Below, in pieces: positions 36,433 to 45,487 of a DNA stretch of 64,000 nucleotides. The notes under the pieces were generated by a model, which was given only the letters and a program-made list of their open reading frames with translations, searched no databases and was not told the DNA's origin. How positions within the stretch are numbered: position 1 is the first letter of the stretch; the number at the start of each line of letters is the position of its first letter. Source of the stretch: Mycolicibacterium anyangense (GTDB lineage Bacteria; Actinomycetota; Actinomycetes; Mycobacteriales; Mycobacteriaceae); the NCBI RefSeq assembly GCF_010731855.1, contig NZ_AP022620.1, positions 124,001 through 188,000 of the forward strand, given 5' to 3'. Both the position numbers and the translations under genes were made by a program.

Positions 36433-37542
36433 ATGGAGATCGGACTGTTCCTGATGCCGGCGCATCCGCCGGAGCGCAGCCTCTACGACGCGACCCAGTG
36501 GGACCTGGAGCTCATCGAACTCGCCGATCAGCTCGGTTATGTGGAGGCATGGGTCGGCGAGCACTTCACCGTCCCGTGGGAACCGATCTGCGCCCCCGAC
36601 CTCCTGCTGGCCCAGGCGCTGCTGCGGACCAAGAACATCAAGCTGGCCCCGGGCGCCCACCTGCTGCCCTACCATCACCCGGTCGAACTGGCCCACCGCG
36701 TGGCCTACTTCGACCACCTGGCCCAGGGCCGCTTCATGCTCGGTGTCGGTGCCAGCGGCATCCCCGGGGACTGGGCGCTGTTCGACGTCGACGGCCAGAA
36801 CGGTGAGCACCGGGAGATGACCCGCGAGGCGCTCGAGATCATGCTCAAGGTCTGGACCGAGGACAAGCCGTGGGAGTTCCGCGGAAAGTACTGGAACGCC
36901 AACGGTATTGCACCGATGTTCGAAGGTCTGATGAAGCGGCACATCAAGCCCTTCCAGGCGCCCCACCCGCCGATCGGGGTCACCGGCTTCAGCGCGGGTT
37001 CGGAGACGCTGAAGCTCGCCGGCGAGCGCGGCTATCTCCCGATGAGCCTGGACCTCAACACCGAATACGTAGCCACCCACTGGGATGCGGTGCTGGAGGG
37101 CGCAGCCCGGTCCGGGCGTACACCCGACCGCAAGGACTGGCGTCTGGTGCGTGAGGTGGTCGTCGCCGAGACAGACGAACAGGCGTTCCACTACGCCGTG
37201 GACGGCATGATGGGCCGCAATATGCGCGAGTACGTGCTGCCGACCTTCCGGATGTTCGGCATGACGAAGTTCTACAAGCACAACCCGTCGGTTCCCGATG
37301 AGGACGTCACGCCGGAATACTTGGCGGAGAACACCTTTGTGGTCGGGTCGGTCGACACGGTGGTCGACAAGCTCGAAGCCACCTACGACCAGGTCGGTGG
37401 TTTCGGGCACCTGCTGATCCTCGGGTTCGACTACCGGGACAACCCGGGACCGTGGAAGGAATCGATGCGGCTGCTCGCCGAAGAGGTCATGCCGCGGCTC
37501 AACGCGCGGATCGCCAAGAAGCCGGCCGCCGCGATCGTCTAG
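36433..37542 (+). CDS. Luciferase-like (LLM class) flavin-dependent monooxygenase, Rv1936-like
   Basis: The ATG at 36433, after GAGAGGGTTCACC, yields exactly 369 aa, the recalled size of Rv1936. The sequence is a bacterial-luciferase TIM barrel: MEIGLFLMPAHPPERSLYDATQWDLELIELADQLGYVEAWVGEHF, then APGAHLLPYHHPVELAHRVAYFDHLAQGRFMLGVGAS and PPIGVTGFSAGSETLKLAGERG. It should use reduced FMN or F420 to oxygenate a substrate or carry out a Baeyer-Villiger-type step. It is the first gene of the rightward operon. No dedicated flavin reductase gene follows in this operon, unlike in M. tuberculosis. Confidence 0.9.
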   Translation: MEIGLFLMPAHPPERSLYDATQWDLELIELADQLGYVEAWVGEHFTVPWEPICAPDLLLAQALLRTKNIKLAPGAHLLPYHHPVELAHRVAYFDHLAQGRFMLGVGASGIPGDWALFDVDGQNGEHREMTREALEIMLKVWTEDKPWEFRGKYWNANGIAPMFEGLMKRHIKPFQAPHPPIGVTGFSAGSETLKLAGERGYLPMSLDLNTEYVATHWDAVLEGAARSGRTPDRKDWRLVREVVVAETDEQAFHYAVDGMMGRNMREYVLPTFRMFGMTKFYKHNPSVPDEDVTPEYLAENTFVVGSVDTVVDKLEATYDQVGGFGHLLILGFDYRDNPGPWKESMRLLAEEVMPRLNARIAKKPAAAIV

Positions 37543-37588
37543 CACAACATCCACCGGGGGCCGACAGGGACGCCGAAAGGACATGGAC

Positions 37589-40126
37589 ATGCAGGCGCGA
37601 CAGATCACCGTCCGGTATTCGGACGGCACGAACAAGACGATGCCGGCCCGGCCGGACCAGACGGTCCTGGATGCCGCGGAGGAGCACGGCGTCGCCATCG
37701 TCAACGAATGCCAAAGCGGGATCTGCGGCACCTGCGTGGCCACCTGCACCTCGGGTGCCTACGAGATGGGACGCACCGAGGGTCTTTCGGAGGTCGAACG
37801 CGACGAGCGAAAGATCCTGACCTGTCAGACGTTCGCGTCCTCGGATTGTGTGATCGACCTGCAGTACCCGGCCGATGACAACGCTGCGCGGTTGGTCGCC
37901 GGCACCGGCACGGTGACCGCCGTGGAGCAGCTGTCGACGACCACCGCATTGCTGCGAATCGACACCTCCGATCTGGGGACACTGGTCTACCGGGCCGGGC
38001 AGTTCGCTCAGCTGCAGGTGCCCGGCACCACGGCGTGGCGGAACTACTCCTATGCCCACCCGGCTGGCCGGGGCAGTGAGGTCGAGTTCATCGTCCGGCT
38101 GCTGCCCAGTGGCGCGATGTCGGACTACCTTCGGGATCGGGCCAAGCCGGGCGACCGGATCGCGATGCGTGCCAGCAAGGGGAGTTTCCACCTGCGCCCC
38201 GTCGTGCGGCCGCTGGTCTTCGTCGCCGGAGGTACCGGTATCTCGGCGATCCTGGCGATGGTGCAGAGCCTGGACGCCGAGGTCGGTCAGCCCGTGCATG
38301 TGGTCTACGGCGCCACCCATGCCGAAGACCTGTGCAAGCTCGACGAGCTCGAGGCTGTGAAGGTGCGGTTGCCCGGGCTGGAAGTCCATACCGTCGTGTC
38401 CCGTCCGAACGCAGCCTGGGACGGGGCGGTGGGAAGGGTCACCGACGTACTCGACCCGTCGATGTTCGACGGCGGCAACGCCGACGTCTACCTGTGCGGC
38501 CCGGCGGCCATGGTGGAAGCCACCCGGAACTGGCTGACCGACAACGGTATTCACGGAACGGGTCTGTACTACGAGAAGTTCGTTCCCAGCGGCGCGGCAC
38601 GGCGCCGCAGCGCAGCGCGTCTGGACTACGCTGCCATCGACGTAGCTGACGTGCGGTCACGCGGCAAGGGCACCGCGGTGGTGATCGGCGGCAGCATCGC
38701 CGGGATCGCCGCGGCCAAGGTGCTCACCGAGAAATTCGACCGCGTCATCGTGCTGGAGAAGGACGCTCCGCACACCCGCCGCGAGGGCAGGCCGGGTGCG
38801 GCCCAGGGCTGGCATCTGCATCACCTGCTGACCGCCGGGCGAATTGAACTGGAGCGCTTCTTCCCCGGCATCATCGACGACATGGTGCGTGAGGGTGCGT
38901 TCGACGTCGACATGGCCGCCCAGTACCGCATCCGGCTCGGAGGTGAGTGGAAGAAGCCCGGCACCGGTGACATCCAGATCGTCTGCGCTGCAAGGCCGTT
39001 GCTGGAGTGGTGCGTCCGGCGCCGGCTCGACACCGAACCCTGGGTCACGTTCCGCTATGACGCCGAGGTCGCCGACTTGGTCTACGACCGCAGCGGCGAC
39101 GCCATCATCGGGGTGGCCGTCGCCGGGGACGGTGACGAACTCGACGTGGTCCCTGCCGAATTCGTGGTGGACGCGTCGGGCAAGAACACCCGCGTCCCGG
39201 AGATCCTGGAACGCCTGGGCATCGGTTCACCGGAGGTCGAGCAGGACATCATCAACTGCTTCTACTCCACGATGTTCCACACCGTCCCGCCCGAGCGGCA
39301 GTGGGACGACAAGGTGATGGTGATCTGCTACGCCTACCGGCCGTTCGAAGACACCTACGCCGCCCAGTACTACACCGACAGCACTCGCACCACGCTGTCG
39401 ACCACCCTGGTCGCCTACAACTGCTACTCGCCGCCGCGCACTGCCGAGGAGTTCCGCGCATTCGCCAAGCAGATGCCCTCTGAAGTGATCGGCGACAACA
39501 TCGACGGCTTGGAGCCGGCATCGGAGATCTACAACTTCCGCTACCCGAACATGCTGCGGCTGCACTACGAGAAGAAGCGCAACCTGCCCCGGGCGCTGCT
39601 GGTGGTCGGGGACGCCTACACCAGTGCCGACCCGGTGTCCGGTCTGGGGATGACGCTGGCGCTCAAGGAAGTCCGGGAGATGCAGCTGCTGCTGGAGAAG
39701 TACTCACCCACCGATCCCACGCTGCCGCGCCGTTATTTCCGCACCATCGCCAAGATGGCGGACACCGCCTGGTTCGTTATCCGCGAACAGAACCTGCGTT
39801 TCGACTGGCTCAAGGACGTCGAGAAGAAGCGTCCGTTCTACTTCGGGGCGCTCACCTGGTACATGGACCGGGTGATGGAGTTCGTGCACGACGATCCCGA
39901 GACCTACAACGAGTTCCTCGCGGTGGTACATCTGGTCAAGCCGGCGGCGGCGCTGATGACTCCGCGGGTCGCGTCGCGGGTGGTCGGAAAGTGGTTGCGC
40001 ACCAAACTGTCCGGGCAGAAGACGCTGATCGAGCGCAACTATGCCGATCGTGGTGTCCCACCGGTCGGCATCGTCGTGCCCGCCGATGACGTTCTGGCCG
40101 GCGCCGCCGCCACCCGCAGCAACTAG
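37589..40126 (+). CDS. Fused [2Fe-2S] ferredoxin/NAD(P)H reductase/FAD-dependent monooxygenase, Rv1937-like
   Basis: The second ATG, 37589, is chosen because AAAGGA ends 7 bases before it (ATG 37583 is the alternative). The 845-aa protein has three parts. Residues 1-95 are a plant-type ferredoxin with cluster ligands Cys41, Cys46, Cys49 and Cys79. Residues about 100-340 are a ferredoxin-NADP-reductase-like unit (WRNYSYAHP for flavin, VAGGTGISAI and YLCGPAAMVEA for the pyridine nucleotide). Residues about 355-840 are a group A/GGR-like flavoprotein (VVIGGSIAGIAAAKVL, later GDAYTSADPVSGLGM). The first 340 residues resemble the reductase of Rieske oxygenases, so the enzyme may pass electrons internally. 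Size and place match Rv1937. Confidence 0.9.
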   Translation: MQARQITVRYSDGTNKTMPARPDQTVLDAAEEHGVAIVNECQSGICGTCVATCTSGAYEMGRTEGLSEVERDERKILTCQTFASSDCVIDLQYPADDNAARLVAGTGTVTAVEQLSTTTALLRIDTSDLGTLVYRAGQFAQLQVPGTTAWRNYSYAHPAGRGSEVEFIVRLLPSGAMSDYLRDRAKPGDRIAMRASKGSFHLRPVVRPLVFVAGGTGISAILAMVQSLDAEVGQPVHVVYGATHAEDLCKLDELEAVKVRLPGLEVHTVVSRPNAAWDGAVGRVTDVLDPSMFDGGNADVYLCGPAAMVEATRNWLTDNGIHGTGLYYEKFVPSGAARRRSAARLDYAAIDVADVRSRGKGTAVVIGGSIAGIAAAKVLTEKFDRVIVLEKDAPHTRREGRPGAAQGWHLHHLLTAGRIELERFFPGIIDDMVREGAFDVDMAAQYRIRLGGEWKKPGTGDIQIVCAARPLLEWCVRRRLDTEPWVTFRYDAEVADLVYDRSGDAIIGVAVAGDGDELDVVPAEFVVDASGKNTRVPEILERLGIGSPEVEQDIINCFYSTMFHTVPPERQWDDKVMVICYAYRPFEDTYAAQYYTDSTRTTLSTTLVAYNCYSPPRTAEEFRAFAKQMPSEVIGDNIDGLEPASEIYNFRYPNMLRLHYEKKRNLPRALLVVGDAYTSADPVSGLGMTLALKEVREMQLLLEKYSPTDPTLPRRYFRTIAKMADTAWFVIREQNLRFDWLKDVEKKRPFYFGALTWYMDRVMEFVHDDPETYNEFLAVVHLVKPAAALMTPRVASRVVGKWLRTKLSGQKTLIERNYADRGVPPVGIVVPADDVLAGAAATRSN

Positions 40127-40147
40127 AGCCAGGAGACAAGGAACGAC

Positions 40148-41197
40148 ATGATCCACCAGATGTTGAACTGCCGCGGCACCCGCATCCACGCCGTGGAAGA
40201 GGGGGAAGGTCCCCTGGTGATCCTGGTGCACGGTTTCCCCGAATCGTGGTACTCGTGGCGCCACCAGATCCCCGCTCTCGCCAACGCGGGCTATCGGGTG
40301 GTGGCCATCGATCAGCGCGGGTACGGCCGCTCCTCCAAGTACCGCGTTCAAACCGCCTACCGCATCAAGGAATTGGTCGGCGACATCGTCGGGGTGATCG
40401 ACGCCTACGGGGAGGAGCAGGCCGTGGTGGTCGGCCACGACTGGGGCGCTCCGGTCGCCTGGACGTTCGCGTGGTTGCATCCGGAGCGCTGCCGGGGTGT
40501 GGTCGGGATCAGCGTTCCGTTTGCCGGTCGCGGGGTGATCGGCTTGCCAGGAAGCCCGTTCGGCGAGCGCCGGCCCAATGACTATCACCTGGAATTGGCC
40601 GGCCCGGGCAAGGTCTGGTACCAGGACTACTTCTCCGAGCAGGATGCCGTCATCGCCGAGATCGAGGAGGACCTGCGCGGCTGGCTGCTGGGTCTGACCT
40701 ACACCGTCTCCGGGCAGCCCGCGATCGCTGCCACCGAGGCGGCGGTGGCAGCAAGTGTCGACCTCGCGGCGATGGATCCGATCGAGGTGATCCGCTCGGG
40801 GCCGCTGTGTATGGAGCAGGGGGCACGGCTCAAGGATGCCTTCGTGTATCCCGATCCGATGCCGGACTGGTTCACCGAGGCCGACTTGGACTTCTACACA
40901 GCCGAATTCGAGCGTTCCGGGTTCGGCGGGCCGCTGAGCTTCTATCACAACATCGACAACGACTGGCATGATCTGGCCGACCAGGAGGGCACGCCGTTGA
41001 CCCCGCCCGCGCTGTTCATCGGCGGCCAGTATGACGTCGGCACCATCTGGGGAGCCGAGGCCGTCGAACGTGCCCACGAGGTGATGCCGAACTACTGCGG
41101 CACCCACATGATCGCCGATGTGGGGCACTGGATTCAGCAGGAAGAGCCCAAGGAGACCAACCGGCTGCTGCTCGACTTCCTGGGTGGGCTGCGTTAG
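40148..41197 (+). CDS. ephB: Epoxide hydrolase, EphB-like
   Basis: The 349-aa alpha/beta hydrolase has HGFPESWYSWRHQIPAL with the oxyanion HGxP motif and the nucleophile Asp98 in GHDWGA. Catalytic His327 lies in DVGHWIQQEEP. Asp rather than Ser at the nucleophile elbow marks an epoxide hydrolase (or dehalogenase) and not an esterase. The lid contains Tyr residues suited to activating the epoxide oxygen. The position after the oxygenase matches M. tuberculosis Rv1938 (EphB), whose structure is known. It presumably opens an epoxide made by the preceding monooxygenase. Confidence 0.93.
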   Translation: MIHQMLNCRGTRIHAVEEGEGPLVILVHGFPESWYSWRHQIPALANAGYRVVAIDQRGYGRSSKYRVQTAYRIKELVGDIVGVIDAYGEEQAVVVGHDWGAPVAWTFAWLHPERCRGVVGISVPFAGRGVIGLPGSPFGERRPNDYHLELAGPGKVWYQDYFSEQDAVIAEIEEDLRGWLLGLTYTVSGQPAIAATEAAVAASVDLAAMDPIEVIRSGPLCMEQGARLKDAFVYPDPMPDWFTEADLDFYTAEFERSGFGGPLSFYHNIDNDWHDLADQEGTPLTPPALFIGGQYDVGTIWGAEAVERAHEVMPNYCGTHMIADVGHWIQQEEPKETNRLLLDFLGGLR

Positions 41198-41228
41198 TGG
41201 AGCTGGCTGCCGTCGGGGAGGAGTGCAG

Positions 41229-42332
41229 ATGAGGACCGCGCACGGGCGCGTGCGCCGGGCCATCTCGGCAGTGGCGATGGGACGCGCGGTGGTGGTGGTC
41301 GACGAGGTTGCCGCCCAGGGTTACCTGATGTACGCGGCCGATGCCGCAACGCCGGCGTTGCTCGCCTTCACGGTGCGGCACACCTCGGGCTATGTCCGGG
41401 TGGCCCTGCCGGCCGGGGACTGCGAGCGACTCGACCTGCCTCCGGTGTGCCAGCAGCCGACGGCCTCAGCAGCCACGGCGGCGCACCGTGTTGCGGTCGA
41501 CGCCGTTGACGTGGGCACCGGGATCTCGGCGACCGATCGGGCCCGCACCATCGCGACCCTGGCAGATGCCGACGCCACTGCCGCAGATTTCCGCCGACCC
41601 GGGCACGTGGTGCCGGTGCTGGCCGGGCTGCATGGCGTCCTCGGTGCCCGCGCAGGCGGGGCAGAAGCGGCGATCGACCTGGCTGCCCTCGCCGGTCGGC
41701 GACCCTCGGGTGTGTTGTGTGAGCTTGTCTCGCAACGCCATCCGTCCACGATGGCCGATACCGACGAGCTGTCGGCATTCGCCGCGACGCACCGGCTGCC
41801 GATGGTGTCGATCGCCGAGATCGCCGCGTACCGGCGCCGGCTGGAACCGCAGGTCATGCGTTGCGCGGAGACCGCGCTACCGGCCGCTGCTGGTAGTTTC
41901 CGCGCGCTCGGCTACCGGGATGTCCGCGACGACGGCGAGCACCTCGCGATACTGGCCGGGCCCGCCGGAGCCGACTCGCCCATGCCGCTGCATGTGCACA
42001 TTGAATGCCTCACCGGTGATGTGTTCGGGTCGACGGCCTGCCGCTGCGGCCGGGACCTCAATGCCGCCGTGGCCGGGATGACGACGTCGGGTTCGGGCCT
42101 GATCGTCTACCTGCGGCCGCCCGGTATGCGCACGTGCGGGGTGTTCACCGACGCGGCAGCAGACGCGGAGTGGGTGTCGCAGACGGTCGCCTGGATCCTG
42201 CGCGACCTGGGCGTGTACACGGTCAGACTCGACGACGACGCACCGGAACTCGGGCTACTGATATTCGGTGCGATACGCGAGCATGGATTGCGTGTCGAGT
42301 CGTATCGGCCAGCGCGATCGGCCGCCGGATGA
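41229..42332 (+). CDS. ribA1: Degenerate RibB-RibA (DHBP synthase/GTP cyclohydrolase II) paralogue, RibA1-like
   Basis: The ATG at 41229 follows GGGGAGGAG. The 367-aa protein aligns with bifunctional RibBA: DHBPS part ATPALLAFTVRHTSGYVRVALP, GTGISATDRARTIATLADADATAADFRRPGHVVPVLAG, TDELSAFAATH; cyclohydrolase part HIECLTGDVFGSTACRCGRDLNAAV with the three zinc Cys kept. Key elements are missing. The acidic RExEGD metal loop of DHBPS is replaced by DEVAAQGYL, and the YTSGxVC Cys is Arg. In the RibA half the EGRGIGL loop and the following 35-40 residues with the catalytic Tyr/Arg are absent. It is probably not a riboflavin enzyme any more. The position matches M. tuberculosis Rv1940 (ribA1). Confidence 0.85.
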   Translation: MRTAHGRVRRAISAVAMGRAVVVVDEVAAQGYLMYAADAATPALLAFTVRHTSGYVRVALPAGDCERLDLPPVCQQPTASAATAAHRVAVDAVDVGTGISATDRARTIATLADADATAADFRRPGHVVPVLAGLHGVLGARAGGAEAAIDLAALAGRRPSGVLCELVSQRHPSTMADTDELSAFAATHRLPMVSIAEIAAYRRRLEPQVMRCAETALPAAAGSFRALGYRDVRDDGEHLAILAGPAGADSPMPLHVHIECLTGDVFGSTACRCGRDLNAAVAGMTTSGSGLIVYLRPPGMRTCGVFTDAAADAEWVSQTVAWILRDLGVYTVRLDDDAPELGLLIFGAIREHGLRVESYRPARSAAG

Positions 42333-42368
42333 GAAGCGCTCCCACGCAACAGGACATGAGGTAGCAGG

Positions 42369-43139
42369 ATGGCCCACCCCGACCTGGCCGGCAAGGCCGC
42401 GATCGTCACCGGAGCAGGGGCCGGGATCGGCCTGGCGATCGCCCAGCGGCTGGCCGACGAAGGTGCCCGGGTACTGTGCGCGGACATCGACGGCGACGCG
42501 GCGCAAGCGGCCGCCACGAAGATCGGCGGCGGTGCCGTCGCCCACCGGGCGGACGTCGCCGACGAAGATCAGGTGGTCGCCATGGTGGGGGCGTGCGTCG
42601 AATCCTTCGGCGGTGTGGACAAATTGGTGGCCAACGCCGGCGTGGTCCACTTCGCGCCGTTGCTGGAGACCACGGTCGAGGACTTCGACCGGATCATGCG
42701 GATCAACCTCCGCGGTGCCTGGCTGTGCACCAAGCATGCGGCACCGCGCATGGTCGAGCGTGGTGGGGGAGCGATCGTCAACATGTCGTCGCTCGGTGGA
42801 CTGGTGGGCGCGGCGGGAACATCGGCTTACGGGATGTCGAAGGCGGGCATCATCCACCTCAGCCGCGTCACCGCGGCCGAATTGCGGTCGGCCAACATCC
42901 GTTCCAACGCGCTGCTACCGGCGTTCGTCGATACCACGATGCAGCAGACGGCAATGACGATGTTCGACGAGGCGCTCGGGGAAGGCGGCGCCTCCGGGAT
43001 GATCGGCCGGCTGCAGGGCAGGATGGCCGGTCCCGAGGAAATGGCGGGGGTAGTGGCGTTTCTGCTGTCCGACGACGCCGCCATGGTCAACGGCACCGCC
43101 CAACTGGCGGACGGCGGGACCGTCGCGGCGTTGTGGTGA
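42369..43139 (+). CDS. Short-chain dehydrogenase/reductase, Rv1941-like
   Basis: The 256-aa SDR has the cofactor motif GAGAGIGLAIAQRL, NAGV, the Ser in NMSSLGGLVG and the catalytic YGMSK. The Rossmann Asp in CADIDGDA suggests NAD(H). Its C-terminus, MVNGTAQLADGGTVAALW, is typical of the classical family. Length equals that recalled for Rv1941 and it closes the rightward operon, 36 bp after ribA1. It converges on the double-TetR gene with 5 bp between stops, so it is not co-transcribed with the regulator. Confidence 0.93.
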   Translation: MAHPDLAGKAAIVTGAGAGIGLAIAQRLADEGARVLCADIDGDAAQAAATKIGGGAVAHRADVADEDQVVAMVGACVESFGGVDKLVANAGVVHFAPLLETTVEDFDRIMRINLRGAWLCTKHAAPRMVERGGGAIVNMSSLGGLVGAAGTSAYGMSKAGIIHLSRVTAAELRSANIRSNALLPAFVDTTMQQTAMTMFDEALGEGGASGMIGRLQGRMAGPEEMAGVVAFLLSDDAAMVNGTAQLADGGTVAALW

Positions 43140-43144
43140 TGCGT

Positions 43145-44347
43145 TCAGCCCTGCTCGGCCTGACTGGTCAGGATCGACATCGCGATCGCGGTCATCTCGT
43201 CGGCGACGCCGGTGCGCTGGGTCAGGTGCCAGGTCCGCGCGACGTCCTCGATGAAACCCACCGCCGCGGAGACCAGAAGACGTGCCTCAGCGGTGCCCGT
43301 CGCCGGAACGGCCTTGCGCAACAGGTCGATCCACAGGGCATCGCGGTCGGACTGGTTGCGGACGAAGACCTCGCGGATCTCCGCGGAGGCATAGGGCAAC
43401 TCGGTGATCGATACCGCCACCAGGTCGGGATTCTCCAGCGAAATCCGCACCCGACCCGCGACCACCCCGCGCAGGGTCTCCGACACGTCGGTATCCACGC
43501 GGGCCACCCGGATGCATTCCAAGGCCGACCATTCGTCGAACCGGGTGAGCAGGGTGTCGAGAATCGCTTGCTTGGAGGAGAACGACCGGTACAGGCCGGG
43601 GCCGGCAATTCCGACCCTCTTGCCGATGTCGGTGGTGCTCACGGCCGGAAAGCCTTGGGCGCGAAAGAGCCGGGCACCGGCGGCCAACAATGTCTCATGC
43701 CGGGAGAACAGTGCCCGGTCGGTGGCGGCTGGGTCTTCGATCGGTTCCAGTTCGCCCACGACGGGCGTTCGGGCGGCCGCGGTGCAAGCCCGGCGCAGCA
43801 GTTCGGTGAGGTCGTCGCGCGGCAGGGTGAGGTGGTGTCGGCCCAGGCTGGTCATCGTGCTGGAGACCGCCCATGCTCGCAGCTCCGAATGGCGCGGGCT
43901 GAGTTCGGGAAACTCCAATCGCACGCTGGCTTCCATGCCGGCGACGATGGCATTGATTCGGCTGCGCACCTCGGCACGGTCGACCTCGTTGAGGTAGCGC
44001 GCTTCGCGCTGCCACAGCACGGTCAGCGCACGGGTGGCGATGGCCGCGGCGATCAGCTCCGGAAGTTCGGCATCCAGGGGACGGGCAGGGACGTCGCCAC
44101 GCGGGCCGTCGGGCTCGCGGGCATGCAGATAGTTCTCCTGCGCGGTGCGGATCACGGCCGCCAGCAGCGCCTGCTTGTTGTCGTAATGCCGGTAGAGCGC
44201 GCGGGCCGTGACGCCGGCCGCCTCGGCGATGTCCTCGAGCTTGACCGAATGGAAGCCGCGTTCGGTGAACAGCTGCACGGCCTGCTCGAGGATCTGTTCT
44301 TTGCGGTCCTTGGGTCTACGTTTGACGGCCGGGGCGTCGGTCTGCAT
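43145..44347 (-). CDS. mce3R: Single-chain double TetR-type regulator, Mce3R-like
   Basis: The ATG at 44347 ([18 protein letters not shown]) is preferred over the longer open frame. The 400-aa protein contains two complete TetR DNA-binding units: [44 protein letters not shown] (about 17-60) and [44 protein letters not shown] (about 215-260). Each is followed by its own helical ligand domain. Such a fused, non-identical pair is the hallmark of M. tuberculosis Mce3R (Rv1963c). Mce3R represses mce3 and the Rv1933c-Rv1935c and Rv1936-Rv1941 operons. The neighbours here are exactly those operons, which supports the name, though orthology needs a phylogeny. Confidence 0.85.
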   Translation of the reverse strand: MQTDAPAVKRRPKDRKEQILEQAVQLFTERGFHSVKLEDIAEAAGVTARALYRHYDNKQALLAAVIRTAQENYLHAREPDGPRGDVPARPLDAELPELIAAAIATRALTVLWQREARYLNEVDRAEVRSRINAIVAGMEASVRLEFPELSPRHSELRAWAVSSTMTSLGRHHLTLPRDDLTELLRRACTAAARTPVVGELEPIEDPAATDRALFSRHETLLAAGARLFRAQGFPAVSTTDIGKRVGIAGPGLYRSFSSKQAILDTLLTRFDEWSALECIRVARVDTDVSETLRGVVAGRVRISLENPDLVAVSITELPYASAEIREVFVRNQSDRDALWIDLLRKAVPATGTAEARLLVSAAVGFIEDVARTWHLTQRTGVADEMTAIAMSILTSQAEQG

Positions 44348-44536
44348 GGGGTACCCCTTCCTGTCAGTCGACCGCAAACATCTTCTCAGATCGACCAGTG
44401 CCTCAGATGAATACGTATCACGAGAGTACATATACGGGATACAGATGGCGTTTTAATGCGCAAATGATAGAAAGAGCGCGTCAATCGGACGTACTGGTCA
44501 TAGACATATTTGAGCAGTGCGAGTAGGCTTACAGCG
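44348..44536. promoter_or_regulatory. Divergent regulator/regulator intergenic region
   Basis: 189 bp between the double-TetR gene and the LuxR gene. It is AT-rich near 44407-44450. Palindrome-like sequence includes tacgta at 44411-44416, the pair gtatc/gatac flanking 44414-44441, and gaccagt (about 44392) mirrored by actggtc (about 44494). It is likely to hold both promoters and an autoregulatory operator. No exact operator could be fixed. Confidence 0.4.
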
Positions 44537-45487
44537 ATGATCGGTCGTCTCGATGGGGTGGCTGAAGCGTCCAGCGCAACTGCGCTCAGCCACCTACCGG
44601 CCGTTGTCGGCGGCGCCAACCCCGGGTGGGCGGAGCTGCCTGAGCGGGCGCTCGTTGACCTGAACAATGCGGTCGGTGGTGTGCAGCAGGCCGTTCACAA
44701 ACTCATCTCGGCCTCGTCCGCTGACGACGTGTGTGCACTGGCACCAGAGGCGGCGACCCTGATGGGATTCAGCCGCGCGTTGTTCTCGCGAGTAGATCAC
44801 GGAATCTGGTTGACCCAGCACGCGCATGCGGTTCATGACGCGGATTTCGCCGACCAGGTGGTGGCCTTCGGAACCGCTCACTCGCGTCGGCTGTCGGGGC
44901 AGCTGATGGAGTCCGAGATGCTGTTCACCGGAACCCCGATCCTGGTGCGTGACGCGCAAACCAATCCGCGGGCCTACCGCAGACTGGCCCTGTTCACCTG
45001 TGCCACCGATTACGTCGCCGCGCCGGTGCTCGTGTGGGGGCAGCCGATCGGCATGATCCATGCTGACCGGTATCCCGACCCCGGCATCGAAGAAGTCGAC
45101 CGGCGCCTACTCGGGCTCTACGCCTGCGGCCTGGGTCTGGCGATGGAACGGGCACAGCTCGCCGACCGGTTGCGGGCGATCAATGACGCGTCGGCCTCGT
45201 TCGGCCACCGGGTGGACGAGCAAGGTTCTGCGGCGCCCCAGGTCCGGTTGGCCGCGGTGTCGTCATTGGCCGGCACCGAACCCGCCATCGATCGCCTCTC
45301 GCTGCGGGAGTGGGATGTGTTGCGCAGTATTGCCCTGGGTAAAACCAACGCGCAGATCGCGGCGGCGCTATTTCTGACGGAGAACACGGTCAAGGTGCAC
45401 GTCAAGCGAATCTTGCGCAAGTTGGGCGCCTCGAACCGGACCGAAGCTGCCGGGCTCTATCACCGACTGACCCGCCGGGCGCCATGA
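44537..45487 (+). CDS. GAF-domain LuxR-family transcriptional regulator
   Basis: The ATG at 44537 gives 316 aa. A GAF-like sensor region (about 50-215) contains the conserved block ESEMLFTGTPILVRDAQTNPRAYRR, YVAAPVLVWGQPIGMIHAD and YACGLGLAMERAQLADRL. The C-terminus is a LuxR/GerE helix-turn-helix (LSLREWDVLRSIALGKTNAQIAAALFLTENTVKVHVKRILRKLGASNRTEA). It is a paralogue of the regulator at 50580. It presumably senses a small hydrophobic compound or pathway intermediate and controls the neighbouring catabolic genes. Confidence 0.9.
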   Translation: MIGRLDGVAEASSATALSHLPAVVGGANPGWAELPERALVDLNNAVGGVQQAVHKLISASSADDVCALAPEAATLMGFSRALFSRVDHGIWLTQHAHAVHDADFADQVVAFGTAHSRRLSGQLMESEMLFTGTPILVRDAQTNPRAYRRLALFTCATDYVAAPVLVWGQPIGMIHADRYPDPGIEEVDRRLLGLYACGLGLAMERAQLADRLRAINDASASFGHRVDEQGSAAPQVRLAAVSSLAGTEPAIDRLSLREWDVLRSIALGKTNAQIAAALFLTENTVKVHVKRILRKLGASNRTEAAGLYHRLTRRAP

